Shown in pieces: positions 1 through 7,321 of a DNA stretch of 16,095 nt (positions are counted from its first letter, which is position 1; each line of letters starts with the position of its first letter). This DNA comes from CAMAUF01 sp046152925 (GTDB taxonomy: Bacteria > Chloroflexota > Dehalococcoidia > Tepidiformales > Tepidiformaceae): NCBI GenBank assembly GCA_046152925.1, contig JBJXFX010000036.1:1-16095 (forward strand). The letters run 5' to 3'. The notes under the pieces were generated by a model. The model saw only the letters and a list, made by a program, of their open reading frames with translations, had not been told where the DNA came from and did not search any database. The position numbers were made by a program, and so were the translations under genes.

Positions 1-2010
1 ACGCTGCCCTGGGTCTCGATTGGCTTCCGTGGACCAGGCTTTTCGACCGTCTCACCAGATTTCGCCGCCCTCGACATGCTCTTCGACTTGCTCTTCGGCC
101 CCACCTCGGAGGTCTACCAGGACCTCGTCGAACGGCGCCAAATCGTCGACCAGCTCGTCCCGCACGTCAGCGCCAACGCCGACCCAGAGCTGGCCACGAT
201 CTTCGCGCGCGTCAAGGACCCGGCAGACGCCGCGGCGGTCCGGGACACACTGGTGTCCGCGCTGCGCGGCGCCCTGCAAGCCCCGGTTACGGCCAGACGG
301 CTCGAAGAGGCGAAATCCAACGCCCGTTATGGATTCGCCCGGACCCTCGACAATTCGGAGTCGATCGCGGCCACGCTGGCCCGCTTCGTTCGCTACTCGC
401 GTGAGTTCGACACGATTAACGCGCTCTACCGGCAATACGACGCGCTCACGCCCGGCGACCTGCTCGCCGCCGCAAGGACCTACCTGCGCGACGACTCGCT
501 TATCCTGACGACGCTCGCGGCCGCCACCCTCGACGCCTCATTTGCGACCCCGCCGGTGCTGGCACAGGCAACCGCGCCCATGGCCCTCAACGCGCCGTTC
601 CTGCGCCTCGACGGGCCCTCAGCGCTCGTCCGTTTCAAGCTCTCGTTCGCCGCCGGCTCGGCCCACGACCCGGCGGGCAAGGAAGGGCTCACCGCGCTCA
701 CGGCTGCGATGGTCGCCGACGCCGGCAGCGCCGACCTCCGCACCGAAGAGGTCACGCGTGCCCTCTTTCCGATTGCGGGCTCGTTCGAGGCGCAGGTCGA
801 CAAAGAGGTGACCACCTTCACGGGCATCATCCACCGTGACAACCTCGACCCCTTCCTCGGGATCGTCCTCCCGCAGCTCACGCGGCCCGGCTTTCGCGAA
901 GAAGACTTCGCCCGCCTGAAAGAGAACCAGCACAACGAACTCCTCCAAGACTTGCGCGCGAACAACGAGGAGGAACTGGGCAAGGAGCGCCTCCAAACGC
1001 TGATCTTCCGGGATGGCCCCTACGGCCACCCCACCCTCGGGACCGAGTCCGGGATCGCGGCCATCACGTTGGACGACGTCAAAGCCTGGGCAGCGACGGC
1101 GTTCACCCAGGCAAACCTCACGGTTGGCGGCGCCGGCAACCTCGGCGACGAAGGCTGGGCTGCCCTCACGAGCGCGCTCGCCGCGCTCCCAATGGGCGCC
1201 CCGGCGGCTCGCCCCGCCGTTAGGGCTCAAGCGCCGAGCGGCATCTCCGTCGAGATCATCGAGAAGGAGACGCGTTCGACGGCGATCTCCTTCGGCCATC
1301 CGATCGCCGTCGGGCGGGGCCACCCGGACTTCGCGGCCCTCTGGCTCGCGCGGGCCTGGCTCGGGGAGCATCGCGCCTCGAACGGCCGGCTCTTCCAGCG
1401 CCTGCGCGAAGTACGCGGTATGAACTACGGGAACTACGCCTACATCGAGGCCTTCCCCCGCGGGATGTACCAGTTCTTCCCCGATACCGGCATCCCGCGG
1501 CAACAGCAGCTCTTCGAGGTCTGGATCCGGCCGGTCGTCCCCGAACAAGCGGTCTTCGCCTTCAAGCTCGCGCTCTGGGAGGTCCGCAGGCTGATCAATG
1601 ACGGGCTCAGCCACGAGGCGTTCGAGGCGACGCGGAGCTACCTCGCGAAGAACCTCTTCGTGATGACGAAAACGCAGGACCAGCAGCTTGGCTACGCGCT
1701 CGACTCACGCTGGTATGGCACGCCGGACTTCGTCGAGCACCTGCAGGGAGAGCTCGCCAAGCTCACGCCCGACGCGGTCAACGCCGCAGTCCGCCGCCAC
1801 CTCTCGGGTAGCGACCTCACCGCCGTGTTCATCACCAAGGACGGTGCGGCGCTCCGGGCGCAACTCCTCTCGCCGGAGCAGACGACGATCGCCTACGAGT
1901 CGCCGAAGGACGCGGAAACCCTCGCCGAGGACGAGATCGCAGGTCGCCTCGACTTGGGTATCACGCCCGAGCGGATCGTCGTCACGCCCGTCGCCGAGGT
2001 CTTCGCTTAG
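1..2010 (+). CDS. M16-family metallopeptidase, 3' part (5' end outside window)
   Basis: The reading frame is open from base 1. Residues before the first in-window ATG (base 76) already read as M16 sequence (PWVSIGFRGPGF), so the true start lies upstream. The 669 visible residues cover the end of a first M16 unit (about 1-175) and a complete second unit (about 200-640). The second unit has the LFQRLREVRGMNYG signature (near bases 1390-1430) typical of the M16 C-terminal module. Where an active unit would carry HxxEH, it reads GLTALTAAMVADAG, so this unit is the non-catalytic half. Catalytic zinc ligands would be expected in the missing N-terminal part. In such two-unit proteins the halves close around unfolded peptides for degradation. 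The stop overlaps that of the convergent gene by 4 bases, leaving no terminator between them. The family is confident; substrate and cellular location are not determinable. Confidence 0.9.
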   Translation, partial: TLPWVSIGFRGPGFSTVSPDFAALDMLFDLLFGPTSEVYQDLVERRQIVDQLVPHVSANADPELATIFARVKDPADAAAVRDTLVSALRGALQAPVTARRLEEAKSNARYGFARTLDNSESIAATLARFVRYSREFDTINALYRQYDALTPGDLLAAARTYLRDDSLILTTLAAATLDASFATPPVLAQATAPMALNAPFLRLDGPSALVRFKLSFAAGSAHDPAGKEGLTALTAAMVADAGSADLRTEEVTRALFPIAGSFEAQVDKEVTTFTGIIHRDNLDPFLGIVLPQLTRPGFREEDFARLKENQHNELLQDLRANNEEELGKERLQTLIFRDGPYGHPTLGTESGIAAITLDDVKAWAATAFTQANLTVGGAGNLGDEGWAALTSALAALPMGAPAARPAVRAQAPSGISVEIIEKETRSTAISFGHPIAVGRGHPDFAALWLARAWLGEHRASNGRLFQRLREVRGMNYGNYAYIEAFPRGMYQFFPDTGIPRQQQLFEVWIRPVVPEQAVFAFKLALWEVRRLINDGLSHEAFEATRSYLAKNLFVMTKTQDQQLGYALDSRWYGTPDFVEHLQGELAKLTPDAVNAAVRRHLSGSDLTAVFITKDGAALRAQLLSPEQTTIAYESPKDAETLAEDEIAGRLDLGITPERIVVTPVAEVFA

Positions 2011-3638
2011 CCGGTCACGCCGGGGATGAAGGCCTTGTACGGGTACGGGTCGGGCGGGCCGGCCTGGGCCTCGATCGCGATTTCGGTCACCTCGCCGTTG
2101 CCGTAGAGCGGTTCGATCCAGACCTTGCCCTTCGCTTGCGAGCCGGGCATCGCGCCCGGGTCGAACGTGATGACGAGCTGGCTCTTGTAGCCCCGCTGCG
2201 CGACCCGCGGCTTGCCGCCGCCAGCCGCTTGAGTGACGACCTCGGTGTCCCGTCCGATGGCGACGCCCCCGTCCAGCGTCCGCGAGCTCGACTCGTTCGG
2301 CTTGACCAGGATCCATGGGGCCGAGACGCGGATCCGGTACGGGCCGATCCCGCCGCCGAAGTTCTCGACCGTCAGCGCCGCGGACCCGGCTTTGCCGGCG
2401 GCGTTCGTTTCGAGCTCCAGCTTCCGCGGCCCCGAAACGGTCAGGACTGGCGAGCCGAGGAACTCGGCCGCGCGAGCGGGGTCGACGGGCGCCGTCGTGT
2501 CTTGATGCGGCAGGATGGGCTTGAGGGGGGTCGGCGGTGCGGTGGGGCTGACCGACGGCGTTGGCGTCCGCGTGGGCGTCGATGTTGGGCTGGCGGTCTC
2601 CGACGGCGTCGCTGTGGGCGTCGGAGTCGGCGTCGGCGTGACCGCCGGCTCCGGCTTCAGGATGGTGGTGGGGAAGTCCATCTTCGCGCAGGCGGCTTGG
2701 CTGCCATCGGCGCAGCCCCAGAAGTGCTCGGGCTCGAACGCTTCCGCAACACCTTTGAGCGAGAAGTCCGGCATGTTCACGTCTTGTGACGGCCAGAACG
2801 CGACCTTCGGGTTGCCCCCTGGGTTGCCAATCGGCCCACGTTTCGGCGGGTTCTTCACACACCCGTAGACGAGCTCGGTGTAGGTGTAGTCGGAGCGGTA
2901 GTACTGGCCGTAACCCTTCGCGCCCTCTTGATCGCAATGGTAGAGCGGCGGACGGAGCGCGGGCTTGTCGGGGTTCAGCGGGTGGTTGCTCCAGGCGAAG
3001 CCGTTGTAGCTCCAAATCGCGTAGTACCAGTCTTCGAGGTACACGGGGTTGCCGTCGCCAGCAATCGGCCGCGACCGTGGAGCCTGGTTCCACTTGTCCG
3101 CGAGGATCCGGACACCTTCGGAGAGGTTGAAGATGAAGTGCGTGCCCACGGCGGCCTGCTTCGCCGCCGGGTTGCCCGTCTGGTTCGCCATCCCGGTGGT
3201 GACCTGGGCAAGGCCGTAGCCACAGTCGAACGACCGGATGATCGGCCCGACCCCACCGTAGGGGACGGCGTCGACAGCGTTATTCCAGTGCGACTCAAGC
3301 CAGACGATCGACTTGAACAGCACCGGTGGGATGCGCGCGTCCGTGTTTAACACCGAACTCCGCGCGGAGCGAGGCCCTTTCGCGACACCCTGGTAGCGCA
3401 GATCGACCTGTTCGCCGTCGATCACGAGCGGCTGCGTCACGGCTTTGCCCGCGGCCACAAGCTCGATCGCGGTGGCATACGTGCCGAGGTAGTCCTCCGC
3501 CTCGACCGTGTCGAAGTCGAACGGCCCCGCGGCCCCGCAGGCGAGGACGGGCGCGGGCTCGCGTTCGTAGGCGAACACCGCCGCGCCGGCCGTGACCAAC
3601 GCAAGGGTTGCGGCGAGCCGCCCTAACGCCCGGACCAT
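2007..3638 (-). CDS. Secreted lytic-transglycosylase-like protein with Pro/Thr stalk and C-terminal beta-sandwich
   Basis: The product has 543 residues. An N-terminal signal peptide has its hydrophobic core at about 8-23 and a likely cleavage after AVFA (residue 23). Residues about 100-260 resemble the lysozyme-like SLT fold: candidate catalytic Glu115 in IVWLESHW, GYGLAQVTTG (140-149) in the place of the usual GLMQ motif, and AIWSYNGF (207-214) resembling the family's AYNAG motif. A Pro/Thr/Ser-rich stalk covers about 333-373. The C-terminal region (about 395-530) has the look of a BACON/Ig-like beta-sandwich (LTVENFGGG, then SAPWILVKP). The likely role is cutting peptidoglycan glycan strands, or binding the wall, outside the membrane. 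The ATG has GAGG 8 bases upstream and overlaps the end of the preceding gene by 16 bases. Cys34 follows VLA but lies about 11 residues past the hydrophobic core, so a lipoprotein is unlikely. The enzymatic call is by motif only. Confidence 0.75.
   Translation of the reverse strand: MVRALGRLAATLALVTAGAAVFAYEREPAPVLACGAAGPFDFDTVEAEDYLGTYATAIELVAAGKAVTQPLVIDGEQVDLRYQGVAKGPRSARSSVLNTDARIPPVLFKSIVWLESHWNNAVDAVPYGGVGPIIRSFDCGYGLAQVTTGMANQTGNPAAKQAAVGTHFIFNLSEGVRILADKWNQAPRSRPIAGDGNPVYLEDWYYAIWSYNGFAWSNHPLNPDKPALRPPLYHCDQEGAKGYGQYYRSDYTYTELVYGCVKNPPKRGPIGNPGGNPKVAFWPSQDVNMPDFSLKGVAEAFEPEHFWGCADGSQAACAKMDFPTTILKPEPAVTPTPTPTPTATPSETASPTSTPTRTPTPSVSPTAPPTPLKPILPHQDTTAPVDPARAAEFLGSPVLTVSGPRKLELETNAAGKAGSAALTVENFGGGIGPYRIRVSAPWILVKPNESSSRTLDGGVAIGRDTEVVTQAAGGGKPRVAQRGYKSQLVITFDPGAMPGSQAKGKVWIEPLYGNGEVTEIAIEAQAGPPDPYPYKAFIPGVTG
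2523..2642 (-). repeat. Low-complexity Pro/Thr/Ser-coding repeat (extracellular stalk)
   Basis: Codons for Thr-Pro repeated (residues about 333-372 of the transglycosylase-like protein) give a degenerate 6-base periodicity, seen on the + strand as ggcgtc/gtcggc units. It separates the catalytic region from the C-terminal beta-sandwich. Such stalks are common on secreted proteins of Chloroflexota and Actinobacteria. Length variation between strains would be expected. Confidence 0.7.
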
Positions 3639-4756
3639 CCCACGAACCTCATTGCACCCTCCAAAGCCACTCGGCCCGAGGCCGTGATGAACCCGAGGTC
3701 TGCGTCTTTGCGCTGGGCGAACGACCCTCCGGACCAGGCCTCAACGGCGAGGACTTGCCCGTCGGGAGAATAGGCGATCGGGATATCGAACCCGTCCTTG
3801 CGCGATGCGGCGGCCGCGGCCTGCGAGCCAGCCGTGCCGGGGTCGAACCCGAACGTCGGGGCCGCACCGCCGGGCCGCCAGGCGACGCCCAGCTGTTGCC
3901 CCGGGACATCGACCGCAGCAGCGGCACTTGCGAGGCCGTCAAGCGGCTGGATGCGCGCCTTGAACACGAGTCCATCGTCATGGGAATCCTCAATGTAGGC
4001 CAGCACAGACCCGTCCGGGCTGAGCTCCCAGTCGCGCGTCACGCCCTGGGCGAGCTCCCACGATGCGCCGTCCTCACGCACCAACGTCGACCCGCGCCCG
4101 TCGATCAAGACGACGAGCAGCCGCCCGCCGGCGTCAAAGCCCACCGGGTAGGCGCCGAGGATGTCTTCGAAGCGGGCCCGGACCTGCCCAGGGCGGCCAT
4201 CGACCGGCACTTCGTGGAGGGTAACCGTCCCATCCTCAGTTGGGAGGGCCCGGACAATGACAGCCGCACCGTCTGGCCGCCAGACCGGCGTCGAGAGCGG
4301 GTCGACCGAGATCATGGCGGTGCTGATTTCGCCTTCCGGGAGCGTCACGAGCTTGAGCGTCCCGACGGGGCGGGAAACCGAACCCCCATCTGGCGCAACG
4401 ACGGCGACCATCGCGCCGAGTGGCGACACCGCTGCGCGGACCGCGTGGTCGGGGAGATGCGGGACTTGGGCGACAACGCGTTCGTTCCCGTCGCTCAGCC
4501 GCCGCAAGACGAGCACGTCCGTTTCACGTTCGTGGCGCGCGATGACGGCGGAAAGGCCAGTTGGCGCGCCCGCGAGCGTCGTCGGTGCGCTCCCCGCGCC
4601 CTCCATGCTCGCGAAGGCGATCGGCAGGCCGGCAGCGACGAGCGCAAACGTCGCGGCGATGCCGAGCCAAAGCGCTGGCTGGCGCTGCGGGGACCAGCGG
4701 AGGATCGCCCCCAACCAGCCCGTTTGGCGGCCGCGCGGGCGGCTAACGGAGGTCAC
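3623..4756 (-). CDS. Membrane-anchored PD40/WD40-like beta-propeller protein (second paralogue)
   Basis: The product has 377 residues from the GTG chosen here. A short cytoplasmic tail is followed by one membrane segment (about 28-49) and an extracytoplasmic domain of PD40-type repeats: SPLGAMVAVVAPDG, WRPDGAAVIVR, LSPDGSVLAYIED and YSPDGQVLAVEAW. It is a clear paralogue of the upstream gene. Both share QLG-x-x-WRPG-x(4)-P-x-FG, GSTL followed by LSPDG-x-x-LAYI, and a GWLG element 12-13 residues from the N-terminus. That last alignment is why GTG 4756 is preferred over the in-frame ATG at 4816, which would add 20 residues and overlap the upstream gene by 74 bases. With GTG the overlap is 14 bases. 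No catalytic motif is seen; a sensor, scaffold or ligand-binding role is inference only. Confidence 0.8.
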   Translation of the reverse strand: MTSVSRPRGRQTGWLGAILRWSPQRQPALWLGIAATFALVAAGLPIAFASMEGAGSAPTTLAGAPTGLSAVIARHERETDVLVLRRLSDGNERVVAQVPHLPDHAVRAAVSPLGAMVAVVAPDGGSVSRPVGTLKLVTLPEGEISTAMISVDPLSTPVWRPDGAAVIVRALPTEDGTVTLHEVPVDGRPGQVRARFEDILGAYPVGFDAGGRLLVVLIDGRGSTLVREDGASWELAQGVTRDWELSPDGSVLAYIEDSHDDGLVFKARIQPLDGLASAAAAVDVPGQQLGVAWRPGGAAPTFGFDPGTAGSQAAAAASRKDGFDIPIAYSPDGQVLAVEAWSGGSFAQRKDADLGFITASGRVALEGAMRFVGWSGR

Positions 4757-5831
4757 GCACGAACCCCAGGAAGAAGGCACCGGGCTCCCGCGAAAGCGGG
4801 ACCCGGTAGTCGGCATGGATCACTTCGAGCGTCGCTGGCGCGCCCTCGGCTGCGCCGGTTACGCCAGCCACGAGCGCGCCCCCATCGCCACTCCATGCGA
4901 GCGGGATAATGGTCCCAGCGCCGGTCTGCTCGACGAGGCGGAGGGTGCCGCCAGGCCCCCCGAACTCCGGCACGCCCGCGCCCGGCCGCCAGACGGCGCC
5001 GAGCTGGTCGGATTCACCTTGAGCGCGCAGCACTTCGCCCGTGGCCAGGACGAAGGTCCGGCCCGCGAACGCCTGCCCCCCGCCAACAGCCAGCCGGTCG
5101 ATGTAAGCCAGCCGCGCGCCGTCGGGGCTCAGCGCCCATTGCAGCGTTGGGCCGGGCGAAAGGAGGCCAACGCGGTCGCGACTCGTTGCGGACCAACGCC
5201 AGAGCGTCGACCCAGCCGCGTCGACGACGACCACAAAGACGGCCGAGCCGTCGCCGGTGTAGCCGATCGGAGCGACTTCGAGCGCCCCGGGAAAGCTATG
5301 GTCGCGCAGGCGGTTGCCGTCGGCGGCATCGACCACGACGAGCGAGGTGCGGTCCTCGCCGACCGCGGCAAGCTGCAAGCCGTCCGGCGCCCAGGCGATG
5401 CGACCGGCGTAGCTGAACGTGCCCTCCGCATCGACATCCATCCCGTCGGGGAGAGAAACCAACGTCAAGCGCCCGTGCGATCGTTCGCCCGTGGCACGCA
5501 AGACCGCGATCTGGTCGCCCCGTGGCGAAGCGAAGCCACGGAGATGGACTCCGAACGGCGCCGGGAACGCCACCACCGGCGACGGGTCGCCGCCGGCCAA
5601 CGGGCGCACCATGATCCAGTCCATGCCGTCGCGCTGCTCTGCATATGCGACCGAAGGCAGCGCGGGCGCGGGCGCGGCCCCCGAGTGGGAAGGCGCTGCC
5701 TCGTCGCCCGTCGGGCGCGCGGCAAACGCGGCCCAAACGGCGACCGGCACACAGGTCAAGATCGTTGCGAGTCCGAGCGTCCCGAGCCAACCCGGGACCG
5801 TGACAGGTCGCTGCGTCCGTGGTGCGAACAC
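4743..5831 (-). CDS. Membrane-anchored PD40/WD40-like beta-propeller protein (first paralogue)
   Basis: The product has 362 residues. The GTG start has a GAGGT Shine-Dalgarno 6 bases upstream. A short N-terminal tail leads into a membrane segment (about 14-38), an Ala/Pro-rich linker (about 40-60), and then PD40-like blades: ASPRGDQIAVLR, AWAPDGLQLAAVGE, YTGDGSAVFVV, LSPDGARLAYID and AWSGDGGALVAGV. It is predicted to have one membrane pass with the propeller outside the cytoplasm. It is first in the operon with its paralogue and the transglycosylase-like gene, each overlapping the next, so co-translation is likely. No enzyme motif is present. The layout also recalls anti-sigma factors with extracytoplasmic sensor domains, but no zinc-binding anti-sigma motif is seen in the short cytoplasmic tail and no sigma gene is adjacent. 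Confidence 0.8.
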   Translation of the reverse strand: MFAPRTQRPVTVPGWLGTLGLATILTCVPVAVWAAFAARPTGDEAAPSHSGAAPAPALPSVAYAEQRDGMDWIMVRPLAGGDPSPVVAFPAPFGVHLRGFASPRGDQIAVLRATGERSHGRLTLVSLPDGMDVDAEGTFSYAGRIAWAPDGLQLAAVGEDRTSLVVVDAADGNRLRDHSFPGALEVAPIGYTGDGSAVFVVVVDAAGSTLWRWSATSRDRVGLLSPGPTLQWALSPDGARLAYIDRLAVGGGQAFAGRTFVLATGEVLRAQGESDQLGAVWRPGAGVPEFGGPGGTLRLVEQTGAGTIIPLAWSGDGGALVAGVTGAAEGAPATLEVIHADYRVPLSREPGAFFLGFVRDLR

Positions 5832-5839
5832 ACGGCTAC

Positions 5840-5859
5840 CTCACGCTGGGCCGCGTGAG
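5840..5859 (-). promoter_or_regulatory. Hairpin overlapping the Shine-Dalgarno of the beta-propeller operon
   Basis: CTCACGC (5840-5846) and GCGTGAG (5853-5859) form a perfect 7-bp stem with a 6-base loop. On the minus strand the 3' arm includes the GTGAG of the GTGAGGT ribosome-binding site (5838-5844) for the gene starting at 5831. If transcribed, the stem would mask part of that site. The inverted repeat is seen directly; regulation is inferred. Confidence 0.4.
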
Positions 5860-5892
5860 CCTGAAAGGGCTCGCGGCGGCGGATGCTGCCGG

Positions 5893-5969
5893 CCCGGGCT
5901 GACACCCCGGGGCCAGGCTGCTTGCGAACGGCACCGGTACCCCCGCTGTACCGATCGGTGGAACAGCCT
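5893..5969. other. Hairpin-rich part of the divergent intergenic region
   Basis: The 301-base gap 5832-6132 separates divergently transcribed genes and has no convincing ORF. Within it, CCCGGG pairs with CCCGGG (5893-5898 with 5906-5911, 7-base loop). A longer element pairs AGGCTG (5915-5920) with CAGCCT (5964-5969). Inside it CACCG (5932-5936) pairs with CGGTG (5956-5960), and GTAC (5937-5940) with GTAC (5948-5951), leaving a 4-base bulge. These could be a structured 5' leader of the minus-strand operon or operator-like palindromes. No known riboswitch was recognised. Confidence 0.35.
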
Positions 5970-6115
5970 CCACGCTCGCCGCACCGTACCAATGCGGGCA
6001 TGGCCGAGTCAACGGCCGTGTAAGCAGACTTTGCCCAACGGTCTCACAAAATGACGAAAGGATGAGAACGCGCGAGGCCTCGAAAAGGTTACTTCCATTA
6101 CCCTGATCATCCTTG

Positions 6116-6124
6116 TGCTACCCT
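6116..6124 (+). promoter_or_regulatory. Extended -10 promoter element of the site-2 protease gene
   Basis: TGCTACCCT fits the extended -10 pattern TG-n-TAnnnT. Transcription starting about 7 bases on would begin near 6131, only about 2 bases before the ATG at 6133. No Shine-Dalgarno precedes that ATG, consistent with a leaderless mRNA. No good -35 hexamer is visible. Confidence 0.4.
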
Positions 6125-6132
6125 GACACGCG

Positions 6133-6825
6133 ATGCTCATCGGCGTGTTCGACCAGTTTCAGGACAACCCACCCGCGCTCATCGCTTATCTCGCCGCATT
6201 CATGGTGGCACTCGTGATCGGCCTCGCCTTCCACGAATTCTCCCACGCCTGGTCCGCCAACGAGCTCGGCGACCCGACGGCGCGCCTGGCCGGACGGCTG
6301 ACCCTGAACCCGCTGAAACACCTCGACCCGATGGGGACGATCCTCATGCTCGTGGTCGGCTTTGGATTCGCGAAGCCGACTCCCGTGAACCCGAATCGCT
6401 TGAAAAACGGCCCGGTCATCGGCCGGGCGATGGTCGCCGGTGCTGGCCCTCTCTCGAACTTCTTCATCGCGGCCCTGGCCGCATTGCCGCTCAAGGCGGG
6501 CTGGATCGATACCGTCGCGAACTTCGATGACATCTCCGAGGCCTCAGGCATCGAGATCCTCGGCCTCTTCCTCGTGTTCGTCGTCTTCTTCAACGTGCTG
6601 CTTGGCGTCTTCAACCTGATCCCAATCCCGCCGCTCGACGGGTTCGACGTCCTGCTCGGCGTGGTGCCGGCGCCGCTTCGCCGCACACTCGACCAGGTCC
6701 GCCCATGGGGGATCGGCATCCTGATGACGTTGTTCATCGTCTCGTTCGCGACAAACGGCCGGTTCAACCCGCTGGGCGACATCATCGGCTTCATCTCCGA
6801 CAAGATCTTCCCGATCATCACGTGA
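6133..6825 (+). CDS. Site-2 protease family intramembrane metalloprotease (M50)
   Basis: The product has 230 residues. Zinc-binding HEFSH is at 34-38 within the first hydrophobic segment. The second signature, NLIPIPPLDG (161-170), carries the third ligand Asp169 in a later membrane segment. AGPLSNFF (104-111) is also typical. About five hydrophobic segments are seen. This is the compact form of the family without a PDZ domain, which cleaves membrane-embedded substrates; the substrate is unknown. An in-frame stop (6124-6126) lies just before the ATG, and the first membrane segment begins about 15 residues in, so 6133 is the natural start. It is first in a five-gene run, and its TGA overlaps the next gene's GTG. 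Confidence 0.93.
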   Translation: MLIGVFDQFQDNPPALIAYLAAFMVALVIGLAFHEFSHAWSANELGDPTARLAGRLTLNPLKHLDPMGTILMLVVGFGFAKPTPVNPNRLKNGPVIGRAMVAGAGPLSNFFIAALAALPLKAGWIDTVANFDDISEASGIEILGLFLVFVVFFNVLLGVFNLIPIPPLDGFDVLLGVVPAPLRRTLDQVRPWGIGILMTLFIVSFATNGRFNPLGDIIGFISDKIFPIIT

Positions 6826-7307
6826 TCCCGCGACGCATCGAGCAATTTATCGCTGCGACAAAGCTCCCGGCGCCCGCCGACGACGCGCTCGCCGCGCGCT
6901 TCTTGGACGGGGCGCTGCTCGACCTCTTCCGCAATCAGCACCCGCGAGACATCGTCCACAGTGCAGCGACCGCCCGGTGGCTTGTCGACCGTGGCCACCA
7001 GGACCTCGCGCTCATCCAGGCGGCATTGCTCCACGACGTCGGGAAAGGCATGCAACGCCGGGGAGACCGCGCGGCCTGGGTGGTCGCCAAGCGGGCGGGG
7101 CTCGGCGCCCACCTGGCAAGCGAACGATCGCGCTTCGAGCTGCGGCGCGCCCTGGCTCGCACCGCCTCGCATAGCCAGACCAGTGCCGCCGCGATGCGCC
7201 ATGCTGGCGCGGAGCCGCCCGCCGTCCAGCTCACCCTGCTCCACCACACACGGCAGGCGTCTGACCCTATGCTAACCTTGCTTCAAGCGGCGGACGCCGC
7301 CAGCTAG
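6822..7307 (+). CDS. Small HD-domain protein (putative metal-dependent phosphohydrolase)
   Basis: The product has 161 residues. The GTG start overlaps the previous stop in GTGA, implying translational coupling; no separate Shine-Dalgarno is seen. Metal-binding positions of the HD superfamily are present: His46 (DIVHSAATA), His71-Asp72 (ALLHDVGKG) and Asp158 (LLQAADAAS), with an extra His pair at 141-142. The family includes nucleotidases and phosphodiesterases; the substrate cannot be deduced. At 161 residues the protein is essentially a lone HD domain. It sits between the membrane protease and tyrA, which does not suggest a shared pathway. Confidence 0.85.
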   Translation: MIPRRIEQFIAATKLPAPADDALAARFLDGALLDLFRNQHPRDIVHSAATARWLVDRGHQDLALIQAALLHDVGKGMQRRGDRAAWVVAKRAGLGAHLASERSRFELRRALARTASHSQTSAAAMRHAGAEPPAVQLTLLHHTRQASDPMLTLLQAADAAS

Positions 7308-7321
7308 TGGGTGGGGACACG

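Noticed and set aside
3535..3546. Lipobox (VLAC) in the transglycosylase-like protein
   Set aside because: The Cys is about 11 residues beyond the hydrophobic core, and AVFA at residues 20-23 is a better signal peptidase I site.
5870..6000. Possible c-di-AMP (ydaO-type) riboswitch on the minus strand upstream of cell-envelope genes
   Set aside because: GGGGGTACC and GGGGTG pieces recall the consensus, but the conserved 3' block (CCGAACCCGUCAGCUAACC-like) is absent and spacing is wrong.
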